This document shows, piece by piece, positions 8,377 to 17,170 of a stretch of DNA of 64,000 nucleotides. The notes under the pieces are model-generated. The model did not search any database and was not told the origin of the DNA. It worked only from the letters and a program-made list of their open reading frames with translations. Location: NCBI RefSeq assembly GCF_007994135.1, contig NZ_VLKF01000001.1, positions 2,728,001-2,792,000 of the forward strand, written 5' to 3'. Within the stretch, counting starts at the first letter, position 1, and each line of letters starts with the position of its first letter. The DNA is from Modestobacter roseus. Lineage in GTDB: Bacteria; Actinomycetota; Actinomycetes; Mycobacteriales; Geodermatophilaceae. A program made the translations under genes and the position numbers.

Positions 8377-9380
8377 GCCGGCGGATGGACAGCCGGTCCG
8401 ACGAGGACGACGTCCGGGTCCGGCCGACCCGGCACGGCTCCCGCCCGCGCACCCGCACCCGGCCGGCGCACGACGACGCCGTCCCCGGGATGGTCATCGC
8501 CGTCGACCGCGGCCGGATGCAGGTGCGGGTCGAGGGCCCGGACGGCGCCCCGGTCGACGTGACCGCGATGCGCGCGCGGGAGCTCGGCAAGCACGGTGTG
8601 GTCGTGGGCGACCGGGTGCGGATCGTCGGCGACACCTCCGGCCGGACGGACACCCTGGCCCGGATCGTGGTGATCGAGGACCGGGCGACGTCGCTGCGCC
8701 GCACCGCCGACGACACCGACCCGACCGAGCGGATCGTGGTGGCCAACGCCGAGCTGCTGGTCGTCGTCACCTCGGTGACCGACCCCGAGCCGGCGCTGGG
8801 CTTCCTGGACCGCTGCCTCGTCGCCGCCTACGCCGGCGGGCTGGCCCCCCTGCTGTGCCTGACCAAGACCGACCTGGCCAGCCCGCAGCCGCTGCTGGAC
8901 CGGTACGCCGGGCTGGAGGTCGAGGCGGTGCCGATGTCGCGCGAGGCGTCGCTGGCGGAGCTGCTCGAGCGGCTGACCGGGCGGATGAGCGTGCTGGTCG
9001 GCCAGTCCGGGGTCGGCAAGTCGACCCTGGTCAACCGGCTGGTGCCGGACGCCTTCCGGGCCACCGGCGACGTCAGCAAGATCGGCAAGGGCCGGCACAC
9101 GTCGTCCTCGGCGGTGCTCCTGGACCTCCCCGGTGGCGGCACCGTCATCGACACCCCGGGCATCCGGTCGCTGGGGCTGGCCCACGTCACCGCCCAGGAC
9201 GTGCTGGCCGCCTTCGACGACCTCGCCGAGGCCGCCGTCGACTGCCCGCCCGGCTGCGGGCACACCGCCGAGGACCCGGAGTGCGCGCTCGACGCGTGGG
9301 CCGCCGACGGGCCGCCCGCCCGCGCCGAGCGGCTGGGCAGCTTCCGCCGGCTGATCACCGCCGTCGGCCACGTGACGTGA
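8373..9380 (+). CDS. rsgA: Ribosome small-subunit-dependent GTPase A
   Basis: Late 30S-subunit assembly GTPase. Circularly permuted GTPase order is visible: G4 TKTDL near residue 162, then the P-loop GQSGVGKST near 209 and DTPG, followed by a zinc-binding tail with CPPGCGH and a later Cys. An OB-fold precedes it. I chose TTG at 8373 because it overlaps the aroA stop (TTGA) and has GGAGGTGG eight bases upstream; ATG 8385 is the alternative. The first 40 residues are basic and Arg-rich. A dispersed repeat begins directly at its stop codon. Confidence 0.93.
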   Translation: MSRRMDSRSDEDDVRVRPTRHGSRPRTRTRPAHDDAVPGMVIAVDRGRMQVRVEGPDGAPVDVTAMRARELGKHGVVVGDRVRIVGDTSGRTDTLARIVVIEDRATSLRRTADDTDPTERIVVANAELLVVVTSVTDPEPALGFLDRCLVAAYAGGLAPLLCLTKTDLASPQPLLDRYAGLEVEAVPMSREASLAELLERLTGRMSVLVGQSGVGKSTLVNRLVPDAFRATGDVSKIGKGRHTSSSAVLLDLPGGGTVIDTPGIRSLGLAHVTAQDVLAAFDDLAEAAVDCPPGCGHTAEDPECALDAWAADGPPARAERLGSFRRLITAVGHVT

Positions 9381-9444
9381 CGAAGGACCCCGCTGCCCCC
9401 CCGACGCTCGCAAGCTCGCGACGGGCCCCTGCAGCGGAGCCGTC
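9379..9444. repeat. Convergent-end repeat, copy 1
   Basis: Fills the space between rsgA and the convergent peptidase gene. Begins GACGAAGGACCCCG and ends GCAGCGGAGCCGTC; outer stem CCGCTGC (9390-9396) pairs with GCAGCGG (9431-9437). Matches copies at 59998-60064 and, inverted, 30300-30416. Probably a bidirectional terminator. Confidence 0.7.
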
Positions 9445-10174
9445 AGATCGGGCGCGTCGGCAGCGCGCGCTCGGACCAGCCGCCGGTGCCGTCGGGGCGC
9501 ACGTGCCACGCCTGGGCCCCGGGCCGGACGGTGACCGCCTCGGCGAGCGCCGCGCCGATGTAGTGCAGACCGACGCCGTCCTCGGTCGCGTACCCCCCGG
9601 GCAGTTCGCCCTGCGCCACCGACCGGCGGTAGGCGTCCCGGCGAGGGAGCTCCCCGTCGGCGTCGTGCACGTTGTTGCTGAACGGCAGCAGGCCCAACCC
9701 CTCGGTCAGCGGCGCGAGCCGGTCACCGAGGGCGTCGGTGGGGCCGCCCACGTGCCAGCACTGGCTGCCTGCGCCGGTGCCGGCCAGCACGATCCCGGCC
9801 TCCCAGCACTCGCGCAGCACGGCGGGCAGGTCGTGCGCGCGCCAGACGGCCAGCAGGTTGACCAGGCTGCCGCCCTCGACGAGCACGACGTCCTGGGTGA
9901 GCAGGTGGCGGCGCGCGTCGGGCTCGCTCGGCCGCGGGAACAGCCGCAGCGTGCTGAGCGTGACGTCGCCCCGGTTGCCGAAGACCCGGTCGTAGACCGA
10001 GACCGCGGTCGGGTCGTCGCCCACGGCCGTCGGGACGTAGCAGACCCGCACCGGCCCCTCGGCGGTACGCCGGTCCCGGCCCAGGCGGAGCACGTGCTCG
10101 ATGAGCGGCTGGTTGCCGCGCTCGCCCGGCCGGGGCGCGAGCACCCCGGAGAAGGCGAAGACCTGCCGTTGCAC
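9443..10174 (-). CDS. Peptidase S51 (PepE/cyanophycinase-like) homologue lacking the catalytic Ser
   Basis: 243-residue member of the S51 dipeptidase-E group (class-I glutamine-amidotransferase fold). Typical blocks are present: VCYVPTAVGDD, DVVLVEGGSLVNLLAVWR, and GLGLLPFSNNVH. At the nucleophile elbow, family members read GxSAG; here it is AGTGAGSQCWHVGG, with Gly134 (codon 9773-9775, GGC) where Ser is expected. A hydrolytic role is therefore doubtful; it may be a non-catalytic relative or carry a base error (AGC to GGC). Lies 28 bases downstream of the DUF2087 gene on the same strand. Confidence 0.8.
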   Translation of the reverse strand: MQRQVFAFSGVLAPRPGERGNQPLIEHVLRLGRDRRTAEGPVRVCYVPTAVGDDPTAVSVYDRVFGNRGDVTLSTLRLFPRPSEPDARRHLLTQDVVLVEGGSLVNLLAVWRAHDLPAVLRECWEAGIVLAGTGAGSQCWHVGGPTDALGDRLAPLTEGLGLLPFSNNVHDADGELPRRDAYRRSVAQGELPGGYATEDGVGLHYIGAALAEAVTVRPGAQAWHVRPDGTGGWSERALPTRPI

Positions 10175-10202
10175 GCTGCTCCCCTCGTCCGGCCGACGCC
10201 GG

Positions 10203-10751
10203 TCAGTCGTCGACGCCGTGCACGTAGCCCCCGCTGCGCCAGTAGACCCCGGCGCCGTCGCGCGAGAGCAGCCCCTCGTCGACCAGGTACCGGCGGAGCG
10301 CGGCCACGTCGGGGTGCCAGGCTGCCAGGAGGGCGTTCACCTCGCGCTCCGGGTACCGCACGCCGGCGTCGAAGACGTGCACCAGGTGCGCCAGCACCAC
10401 CCGCCGTTTGCCCTGCTGCGCGGGGATCCCGGTCAGCCGGCCGTCGCGCACGAAGGCCTGCAGCACGGCGTCCTCCGCGGGGTCCGCGGACAGCGGCTCG
10501 GGGGCCGGTTCGCGCGCGGCGGCGGCCCGGGCGGCGCTGCCGAAGCGGTCCTCGTGCAGCGTGAGCCGGTGACCGTCGCGGCCGACGAGGCCGCCGCGGG
10601 CCAGTCGGCGGGCGGCCAGCGCGACCTCCTGGAGGGAGAGTCCCGCGACCTCGGCGACCTGCTCGATCGTGCCGGCACCGAGCGCGAGCGCGGCCACCAC
10701 CTTCAGCCGGACCGGATCGGCCAGCAGCCCGACGATCGTCCGCGCCTCCAC
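10203..10751 (-). CDS. HTH plus DUF2087 domain transcriptional regulator
   Basis: 182 residues. The N-terminal 60 form an ArsR-like winged helix (DPVRLKVVAALALG, then AEVAGLSLQEVALAARRL). The C-terminal half, with GKRRVVLAHLVHVFDAGVRY and EREVNALLAAWHPDVAALRR, is DUF2087, which ends with a short YWRSGG motif. GTG start at 10751 follows GGGGA. No metal-binding Cys pair typical of ArsR sensors is visible. Probably co-transcribed with the peptidase-like gene downstream; its target is unknown. Confidence 0.75.
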   Translation of the reverse strand: MEARTIVGLLADPVRLKVVAALALGAGTIEQVAEVAGLSLQEVALAARRLARGGLVGRDGHRLTLHEDRFGSAARAAAAREPAPEPLSADPAEDAVLQAFVRDGRLTGIPAQQGKRRVVLAHLVHVFDAGVRYPEREVNALLAAWHPDVAALRRYLVDEGLLSRDGAGVYWRSGGYVHGVDD

Positions 10752-10817
10752 TCCCCGACCGTAACCGGGCCGCCGGCCCGGGCATCGTCGCGCGGGTCCC
10801 GGGGTAGCCGACCGGCC

Positions 10818-11003
10818 ATGGTGAGCCCGATCGACATCCAGAAGGCCCTCGGCGGCATCGACTACCCGGCGACGAAGGAGGACGCGGTCTCGCACGCGGA
10901 GTCCAACGGCGGCAGCGACGAGGTGCTCGACGCGCTGCGCGGCATGGGCGACGGCGAGTACGACACCCCCGCGGCGGTGGAGAAGGCGGTTTTCAACAGC
11001 TGA
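10818..11003 (+). CDS. DUF2795 small protein
   Basis: 61-residue protein of the DUF2795 family: starts MVSPIDIQKALGGIDYPATK, continues through a DEVLDALRGM helix and ends in DGEYDTPAAVEKAV. These small actinobacterial proteins often stand alone; the function is unknown. It is divergent from the DUF2087 regulator and followed at once by a strong stem-loop, so it is probably monocistronic. No Shine-Dalgarno is evident. Confidence 0.75.
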   Translation: MVSPIDIQKALGGIDYPATKEDAVSHAESNGGSDEVLDALRGMGDGEYDTPAAVEKAVFNS

Positions 11004-11015
11004 GGAACCCCCGCC

Positions 11016-11041
11016 GGTCCCGGCCCCTCGGGGCCGGGACC
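11016..11041 (+). terminator. Stem-loop between DUF2795 gene and hisN
   Basis: GGTCCCGGCCCC (11016-11027) pairs with GGGGCCGGGACC (11030-11041) around a tiny TC centre. It lies 12 bases after the DUF2795 stop and just before the hisN -10 box. Confidence 0.6.
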
Positions 11042-11043
11042 AG

Positions 11044-11049
11044 TAGGTT
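11044..11049 (+). promoter_or_regulatory. -10 box TAGGTT of hisN, leaderless
   Basis: TAGGTT lies 8 bases before ATG 11058 with no Shine-Dalgarno, so transcription likely begins at the start codon. Confidence 0.5.
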
Positions 11050-11057
11050 CCGGTGTC

Positions 11058-11855
11058 ATGACACCGGGGATGCGCGGCTACACCGAGGACATGCGCCTGG
11101 CGCACGTCCTCGCCGACCAGGCCGACGCGATCAGCCTCGACCGGTTCCGGGCGCAGGACCTGCGGGTGGAGACCAAGCCCGACCTCACCCCCGTCACCGA
11201 CGCCGACCGGGCGGTCGAGGAGCAGCTGCGGGCCACCCTCTCCCGGGCCCGGACGCGGGACGCCGTCCTCGGCGAGGAGTTCGGCAGCACCGGACGGGGT
11301 GACCGGCGCTGGGTGATCGACCCCATCGACGGCACGAAGAACTTCGTCCGCGGCGTGCCGGTGTGGGCGACCCTCATCGCCCTGCTGGAGGGCGAGGTCC
11401 CGGTCGTCGGGCTGGTCTCCGCGCCGGCGCTGAACCGGCGCTGGTGGGCCGCCGCCGACGTCGGCGCCTGGACCGGCCGCCGGCTGGAGAGCGCGACCCG
11501 CTGCACCGTCTCCCAGGTGGCCAGCCTGGCCGACGCCAGCCTCTCCTACTCCAGCCTCTCCGGCTGGGAGGAGCAGGGCCGTCTCGAGCCGTTCCTGGAC
11601 CTGACCCGATCGGTGTGGCGGACCCGCGCCTACGGGGACTTCTGGAGCTACATGATGGTCGCCGAGGGCGCCGTGGACGTGGCCTGCGAACCCGAGGTCT
11701 CGCTCTGGGACCTGGCCGCGCTCGACGTCATCGTGCGGGAGGCCGGCGGCAGCTTCAGCGACCTCGAGGGCGCCGCGGGCCCGGCGGGCGGCAGCGCGGT
11801 CGCCAGCAACGGCGTGCTGCACGCCGACGTGCTGACCGCGCTCGCCTCCCGCTGA
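11058..11855 (+). CDS. hisN: Histidinol-phosphatase, inositol-monophosphatase family
   Basis: Removes phosphate from histidinol phosphate in histidine synthesis. 265 residues with the Mg-dependent IMPase motifs: GEEFG, DPIDGTKNFVRG (metal-binding Asp residues) and WDLAALDVIVREAGG. The short N terminus and the overall motif spacing match actinobacterial HisN rather than SuhB. ATG 11058 is used; ATG 11070 is possible. It is not in a his operon here, which is common in Actinobacteria. Confidence 0.88.
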   Translation: MTPGMRGYTEDMRLAHVLADQADAISLDRFRAQDLRVETKPDLTPVTDADRAVEEQLRATLSRARTRDAVLGEEFGSTGRGDRRWVIDPIDGTKNFVRGVPVWATLIALLEGEVPVVGLVSAPALNRRWWAAADVGAWTGRRLESATRCTVSQVASLADASLSYSSLSGWEEQGRLEPFLDLTRSVWRTRAYGDFWSYMMVAEGAVDVACEPEVSLWDLAALDVIVREAGGSFSDLEGAAGPAGGSAVASNGVLHADVLTALASR

Positions 11856-11900
11856 GCGCTCGTCCCCGCACGGCGCTCGCCCCCCGCGAGGGACGAGCGC
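11856..11900. terminator. Inverted repeat between hisN and convergent small gene
   Basis: GCGCTCGTCCC (11856-11866) pairs with GGGACGAGCGC (11890-11900). It begins right after the hisN stop and ends 8 bases before the end of the convergent gene, so it may serve both. Confidence 0.5.
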
Positions 11901-11907
11901 CGACCGG

Positions 11908-12096
11908 TCAGCGGGCCGGGCCGGTGCCCCTGGAGCCGCCGCGACCGCCCTGGATGCGGCGGCGCACGTCGTCGATCTTGGCCCGGTTCTTCGGGTCGCT
12001 CGCGAACTGCTGGGCCTTCTCCGTCGCCTGACGGATCACCTGCTTGCCCTTCGGGCTGTTCGCGAACTGCATCACCTTGGTCATGATCGACGCCAT
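11908..12096 (-). CDS. Small conserved-looking protein, 62 residues
   Basis: Short amphipathic, mostly helical protein beginning MASIMTKVMQFANSPKGKQV and rich in Lys, Gln and Arg, with a Gly/Arg-rich tail. A segment KNRAKIDDVRRRIQ resembles small actinobacterial proteins of unknown role. Codon third positions are G/C biased and a GAGAGGGG Shine-Dalgarno-like run precedes the ATG. No membrane segment or known domain. I regard it as real but unassigned. Confidence 0.6.
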   Translation of the reverse strand: MASIMTKVMQFANSPKGKQVIRQATEKAQQFASDPKNRAKIDDVRRRIQGGRGGSRGTGPAR

Positions 12097-12193
12097 CGCG
12101 CGTCACCCCTCTCGTCGACGGGGAGCCGCGGCCGGCTCCCTCTCCCGGCCAACGGTGCCCCGGCGAGGGCGGTTCCAGTCCTGGACGACGAGG

Positions 12194-13597
12194 TCAGCCG
12201 ATGGCGGCGGTCCAGCGGTCCCGGGCGGCCCGCAGCTCCGGCACCGGCCGCGGCCGCACCACCGGCCCGTGCGCCCGCTGCGGGGTGACCGGCACGCCGA
12301 CGCCGTGCGCGGCGAGCACCGCGGCGCCGGCGGCCGACGCGCTGCGCACCTGCACGTGCTGCACGGGCCGGCCCAGCACGTCGGCGAGCAGCTGCTGGAG
12401 CCCGGGGTCTCGTCCGCCACCGCCGGTGAGCACCACCGGGACCCCGTCGTCCGGCGGAGCGGGCAGCAGGTCCAGCGCGGCCCCGACGGCGAAGGCGACG
12501 CCCTCGAGCGCGGCACGGGCCAGGTCGGCCCGGCTGGTGTCCGCCGACAGCCCGGTCCAGCCGCCGCGCGCCGCCGGACCGGCCACCCCGCCGCGTTCCC
12601 CGGTGAGGAAGGGGGCGAAGACGACCCCACCGGCGCCCGGCGGTGCGGCGTGCAGGCAACCGGCGAGGGTCGCCCAGTCCAGGCCCAGCACCTGCTGCAC
12701 CCAGGCCCAGGCGGTTCCCGCGTTCTGCAGCGCGGCCATCGCGTACCAGCCGTCGTCGGCGTCGGCGAAGCAGTGCACGACCGGATCGGCCACCGGCCGC
12801 GGCCGCACACCGGGCCGCAGCACCTGGGCGCCCGACCCGAGGTTCACCTGCACGCCGTCGGCGGTGCCCGCGGCCAGCAGCGCCAGCGGGGTGTCGGCCC
12901 CGCCGACGACGACCGGCACCTCACCCACCGGCAGGGACGCCGTCCCGAGCACCTCGGCGCCGGGGCGGACGGCGGGCAGCAGCCGGGCGGGCAGGCCGGC
13001 GGCGGCCACCGCGGCGGTCGACCAGCGCTCCCCGGGGACGTCCCACAGCAGGGTGGCCGACGCATCGCTCCGGTCGGTGACCGCCGGGTCGGTGCCGGGC
13101 AGCAGCGCGGCGCGCAGGGCGTCCTTGGGCAGCAGCGCCGCCGCGGCCCGGTCCAGCAGGTCGGGGTGGGCGCCGGACAGCCAGGCCAGCAACGGCCCGG
13201 TCATGCCCGGGACGAGCGGGTTGGCCAGCGCCGCCCGGTCGGCGTCGGGCAGCGCCCGCCACCGGTCGAGCTCCGCCACAGCGCGCTGGTCGGGCCAGAG
13301 CAGGGCGGGCGTCAGCGCGTCGCCGGCGCCGTCGACCAGCACCACGCCGTGCATCTGTCCGGAGAGTCCGAGGGCGGCCACCGGACGACCCGCGAGCCGG
13401 CCGGCGAGGGTGGCCAGCACGTCGTCGAGCGCGTGGCGCCACACCGCGACCTCGGTCTGCGCCCAGCCCGGCTGCGGCCGGTCGACGGCGTAACCGGCCT
13501 CCTCCTCGGCGACGACCCTCCCCGCCAGGTCCAGCGCGGCGACCTTCCACCCACTGGTGCCGAGGTCCGCGCCGACGACGACGGGGTCGCTGCTCAC
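12194..13597 (-). CDS. xylB: FGGY-family carbohydrate kinase, xylulokinase-like
   Basis: ATP-dependent sugar kinase of 467 residues. N-terminal ATPase motif GADLGTSGWKVAALD, the xylulokinase signature SGQMHG, the catalytic-Asp region WPDQRAVAEL, and the C-terminal VVLTGGGGRDPGLQQLLADV with ADVLGRPV are all present. SGQMHG points to D-xylulose rather than glycerol. No xylose isomerase or transporter adjoins, so the physiological sugar is inferred only. GTG start at 13597. Confidence 0.82.
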   Translation of the reverse strand: MSSDPVVVGADLGTSGWKVAALDLAGRVVAEEEAGYAVDRPQPGWAQTEVAVWRHALDDVLATLAGRLAGRPVAALGLSGQMHGVVLVDGAGDALTPALLWPDQRAVAELDRWRALPDADRAALANPLVPGMTGPLLAWLSGAHPDLLDRAAAALLPKDALRAALLPGTDPAVTDRSDASATLLWDVPGERWSTAAVAAAGLPARLLPAVRPGAEVLGTASLPVGEVPVVVGGADTPLALLAAGTADGVQVNLGSGAQVLRPGVRPRPVADPVVHCFADADDGWYAMAALQNAGTAWAWVQQVLGLDWATLAGCLHAAPPGAGGVVFAPFLTGERGGVAGPAARGGWTGLSADTSRADLARAALEGVAFAVGAALDLLPAPPDDGVPVVLTGGGGRDPGLQQLLADVLGRPVQHVQVRSASAAGAAVLAAHGVGVPVTPQRAHGPVVRPRPVPELRAARDRWTAAIG

Positions 13598-13646
13598 CGC
13601 CGCATCCTGACCGCCCGCGGACCGGCCGCGCCAGCCCGGGCCGAGC

Positions 13647-14348
13647 TCAGCGGGCGGTGAGCTCGCCGGTCGCCACCAGCTCGTCGGCGATCTCGCGCAG
13701 CTTCACGTTGCGCTGCTGGGAGGCGTGCGTCAGCACGGTGAACGCCTGCTCGGCGGTGATCTTGTGCCGCTCCATCAGGATGCCCTTGGCTTGCTCGATG
13801 ACCGCGCGGGTGGCCATCGCCCGGCGCATGTTCGCCGCGTCCTCCACCGCGCGGGAGGCCGCCTCGGCGTTGCCCACGACGACGGCGACGAAGGCGGCGA
13901 CCTCCTCGGCGAGCGCGACGTCGGCCTCGCCGAAGCCATCCACCCGGGTCGAGTAGACGTTGAGCCCGCCGATCGTGGCGCCCTGGAAGGGCAGCGGGGT
14001 GGACAGCGAGCTGCGCACCCCCCGCTCGACCGCGTGCCGGCCGTAGTCCGGCCAGCGGTCGTCGGTGGTCATGTCCGCCACCAGGAACGTCTCGCCGGCC
14101 CGTGCGGCGTCCATGCAGGGGCCGTACCCCCGCTGGTACTGCAGCTCGTCGGCGTCCATCGCCAGCTGCCCGTCGAAGGCGGCGGTGAACGACCGCTCGC
14201 CGCGGATCAGGGTGACCGAGGTGGCCTCGGCGCCCGGGATGGCCCGGCGGGCGATGCGCACGACCTCGTCGAGCACCTCCGGCAGCTCGCGCCCGGCGAG
14301 CACCACCCGGGCCAGGGCCGCGTGCAGCGTGGACGAGGCCTCGCTCAT
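13647..14348 (-). CDS. GAF-ANTAR domain regulator
   Basis: 233 residues. Residues about 10-165 form a GAF sensor domain (YQRGYGPCMDAARAGE, then STPLPFQGATIGGLNVYS). The last 65 residues are an ANTAR RNA-binding domain (RAVIEQAKGILMERHKITAEQAF, then VKLREIADELVA). ANTAR proteins act by binding dual-hairpin RNA and preventing termination; no obvious dual-hexaloop target is visible nearby. ATG 14348 follows GGAGTC-like sequence. It is divergent from the acetyltransferase gene. Confidence 0.88.
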   Translation of the reverse strand: MSEASSTLHAALARVVLAGRELPEVLDEVVRIARRAIPGAEATSVTLIRGERSFTAAFDGQLAMDADELQYQRGYGPCMDAARAGETFLVADMTTDDRWPDYGRHAVERGVRSSLSTPLPFQGATIGGLNVYSTRVDGFGEADVALAEEVAAFVAVVVGNAEAASRAVEDAANMRRAMATRAVIEQAKGILMERHKITAEQAFTVLTHASQQRNVKLREIADELVATGELTAR

Positions 14349-14482
14349 CGGGCGGACTCCCTCCGTCGACGGTCCCCGCTCGTGGACGACCCCCGCCGAG
14401 TGGCGCACCCGGCGGGATGAGAGTAGTGCCCTCCTGCAGGAAGTCGGTTGCCGTGCCCGGACCGCAGCGGCAGGGTGCCCCC

Positions 14483-15697
14483 GTGCCCGAGGCCGTCCAC
14501 CCCCTGCCCGGCGGGCTGGTGCTGCGCCCGTGCCGCCCCGCCGACCTCGACCAGGTGGGTGCCCTCCTGGCCGCCCGCGGCGAGGAGACCGACGCGGAGG
14601 ACCAGCGGCTGGTCGCGGACGACCCGGACCTCGGCCCCGCGGCGACCGCGGTCGTCGCCGACGGCGACCGGGTGGTCTCCACCGCGACGCTGCTGGCCGA
14701 GACCGTCCGCCTGGACGACGTCGTCCTGCCCGCCGGCCAGGTCGAGCTGGTGGCGACCGACCCCGGCTACGAGGGCCGCGGGCTGGTGCGCGCGCTGATG
14801 GCCTGGGCGCACGCCCGGTCGGCCGCGCGCGGCGACCTGGTGCAGGTCATGATCGGGATCCCCTACTTCTACCGGTTGTTCGGCTACGAGTACGCCGTCG
14901 ACATCGCCCCGGCCCGGCCACTGGTCGACGTCCCCGCAGCGGCCCCCGGGCTGCGCCCCGCCACCCCCGCCGACCTGCCCGACCTGGCCGCCCTGCAGGC
15001 GTCGGCGCAGCAACGGGCCGACGTCGCCGTGCCGCACCCCGCCGCGCGACTGCGGTGGCTGGTGGCGCACGCGGCCAGCACCACGTGGGTGGCCGAGCGG
15101 GACGGCGGGGTGGTGGCCTCGGCCCGCAGCCGTGCGGACGACGGCGCGGTGCTGCTCGCCGAACCGACCGCGGTCGACGACCGGGCCACCGACCAGCTGC
15201 TGGCCGGTGTCGTCGCGCTGGCCGCCGGCCGCGCGGTGCGGGTGACCGACCGCCCCGCGAGCCTGCCCGGGCAGGCCTGGGCGCGCCGGCTCGGGCCGGG
15301 CAGCGAGCTGGCCGAGCAGTACTACCTGCGCGTCCCCGACCCCGGGGCCCTGCTGGAGGCGATCCGCCCGGTGCTCGGCCGCCGGCTCGCCGGGTCCGGC
15401 GTCGACCCGGGCGGGACCGACGTCGTCGTCTCCACCTACGGCGCCAGCTGGCGGCTGCCGGTCACCGACGACGGGCTGGGCGCGGTGGTGCCCGGCGGGC
15501 GCCTGCAGGCCCCGGAGGCCCGTGGTGGCGCCGGCGTCGCCCCGGACCAGCTCGGCGCCCTGCTGTTCGGCCCGCACGGCATGCACGGGCTGGCCCGGCG
15601 GCGGCCCGACGTGTACCCCGGCCGCCGCCGTGAGCTGTACGAGGCGCTCTTCCCCCCGCTCTCCGCCGACGTCCTCACGTACTACCTGCCGTACTGA
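14483..15697 (+). CDS. GNAT-family N-acetyltransferase, two-lobed
   Basis: 404-residue protein. The N-terminal GNAT domain has the acetyl-CoA loop VATDPGYEGRGLVRALM and GIPYFYRLFGYEY. A second GNAT-like region follows (VVASARSRADDGAVL), then a C-terminal lobe ending GMHGLARRRPDVYPG. Architecture resembles Eis-like or tandem GNAT proteins, but the substrate cannot be read. I start at GTG 14483 where similarity to GNAT begins; GTG 14453 and ATG 14417 are in frame upstream. Confidence 0.75.
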   Translation: MPEAVHPLPGGLVLRPCRPADLDQVGALLAARGEETDAEDQRLVADDPDLGPAATAVVADGDRVVSTATLLAETVRLDDVVLPAGQVELVATDPGYEGRGLVRALMAWAHARSAARGDLVQVMIGIPYFYRLFGYEYAVDIAPARPLVDVPAAAPGLRPATPADLPDLAALQASAQQRADVAVPHPAARLRWLVAHAASTTWVAERDGGVVASARSRADDGAVLLAEPTAVDDRATDQLLAGVVALAAGRAVRVTDRPASLPGQAWARRLGPGSELAEQYYLRVPDPGALLEAIRPVLGRRLAGSGVDPGGTDVVVSTYGASWRLPVTDDGLGAVVPGGRLQAPEARGGAGVAPDQLGALLFGPHGMHGLARRRPDVYPGRRRELYEALFPPLSADVLTYYLPY

Positions 15698-15769
15698 CCC
15701 GGGTCTGATGGGATGGGCGGACCGCCGGGGGCGTGATCCGTCCCCGTCCCGAGCGCCGCAGGAGACCCC

Positions 15770-17170
15770 GTGCAGTACGCCCAGTCCGTCGTCGAGCTGA
15801 TCGGCGGCACCCCGCTGGTCCGCCTCAACAAGGTGACCGAGCACCTGGGGCCCGACGCCCCGCTGGTGCTCGCCAAGGTCGAGTACGTCAACCCCGGCGG
15901 CTCGGTGAAGGACCGGATCGCGCTGCGCATGATCGAGGAGGCGGAGGCCTCCGGCGCCCTGCGTCCCGGGGGCACCATCATCGAGCCGACCAGCGGCAAC
16001 ACCGGCATCGGGCTGGCCCTGGTCGGCCAGCAGCGCGGGTACCGGTGCGTCTTCGTCTGCCCGGACAAGGTCAGCCAGGAGAAGATCAACGTGCTGCGCG
16101 CCTACGGCGCGGAGGTGCACGTCTGCCCCACCGCCGTCGACCCCGCCGACCCGCGCTCCTACTACTCGGTCTCCGACCGCCTGGCGAAGGAGATCCCCGG
16201 CGGCTGGAAGCCGGACCAGTACGCCAACCCGGCCAACCCGCGCTCGCACTACGAGACCACCGGCCCGGAGATCTGGAGCCAGACCGACGGGCGGGTCACC
16301 CACTTCGTCACCGGGGCCGGCACCGGCGGCACCATCTCCGGCGTCGGCCGGTACCTCAAGGAGGCCTCCGGCGGCCGGGTGCAGGTGGTCGGCGCCGACC
16401 CCGAGGGCTCGGTCTACTCCGGCGGCACCGGCCGGCCCTACCTGGTCGAGGGCGTCGGCGAGGACTTCTGGCCGGAGGCCTACGACCGGACCATCGCCGA
16501 CGAGATCGTCGCCGTCTCCGACGGCGACTCCTTCGCGATGACCCGGCGGCTGGCCCGCGAGGAGGGGCTGCTGGTCGGCGGCTCGTGCGGCATGGCCGTG
16601 GTCGCCGCGCTGCGGGTGGCCGAGCGGCTGGGCAAGGACGACGTCCTGGTCGTGCTGCTGCCCGACGGCGGCCGCGGCTACCTGAACAAGATCTTCAACG
16701 ACGAGTGGATGGCCGACTACGGCTTCCTGGACGCCGGGGGCGGCGAGACCGTCGGCGAGCTGCTCGACGCCAAGTCCGGGAGCACGACCCCCACGCTGGT
16801 GCACACCCACCCGAACGAGACCGTCCGCGACGCGATCGACATCCTGCGCGAGTACGGCGTCAGCCAGCTGCCCGTGGTCCGCGCCGAGCCGCCGGTCACC
16901 GCCGGCGAGGTGGTCGGGTCGGTCGCGGAGAAGGCGCTGCTGGACGCGCTGTTCACCGGCCGGGCCACGCTGGCCGACCCGGTCGAGCGGCACATGTCCG
17001 CACCGCTGCCGATCATCGGCTCGGGCGAGCCGGTCTCGGCCGCGGTCGGCGCCCTCGGCGACGCCGACGCGCTGCTCGTGCACGTCGACGGCAAGCCCGC
17101 CGGCGTCGTCACCCGGCAGGACGTGCTGGGTCACCTGGTCGGCATCCCGGCTCCTACGGTGGAGCCATGA
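15770..17170 (+). CDS. cbs: Cystathionine beta-synthase
   Basis: PLP enzyme condensing serine and homocysteine in transsulfuration. 466 residues: catalytic fold-type II domain with the PLP Lys in NPGGSVKDRIA, the TSGNTGIG substrate loop and the GAGTGGTISGVGRYLK phosphate-binding loop; the C-terminal 120 residues form a CBS-domain pair (VRDAIDILREYGVSQLPVV, GVVTRQDVLGHLVG), which distinguishes it from CysK. GTG 15770 follows AGGAGA. Overlaps metB by ATGA, giving the two-step operon. Confidence 0.93.
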   Translation: MQYAQSVVELIGGTPLVRLNKVTEHLGPDAPLVLAKVEYVNPGGSVKDRIALRMIEEAEASGALRPGGTIIEPTSGNTGIGLALVGQQRGYRCVFVCPDKVSQEKINVLRAYGAEVHVCPTAVDPADPRSYYSVSDRLAKEIPGGWKPDQYANPANPRSHYETTGPEIWSQTDGRVTHFVTGAGTGGTISGVGRYLKEASGGRVQVVGADPEGSVYSGGTGRPYLVEGVGEDFWPEAYDRTIADEIVAVSDGDSFAMTRRLAREEGLLVGGSCGMAVVAALRVAERLGKDDVLVVLLPDGGRGYLNKIFNDEWMADYGFLDAGGGETVGELLDAKSGSTTPTLVHTHPNETVRDAIDILREYGVSQLPVVRAEPPVTAGEVVGSVAEKALLDALFTGRATLADPVERHMSAPLPIIGSGEPVSAAVGALGDADALLVHVDGKPAGVVTRQDVLGHLVGIPAPTVEP

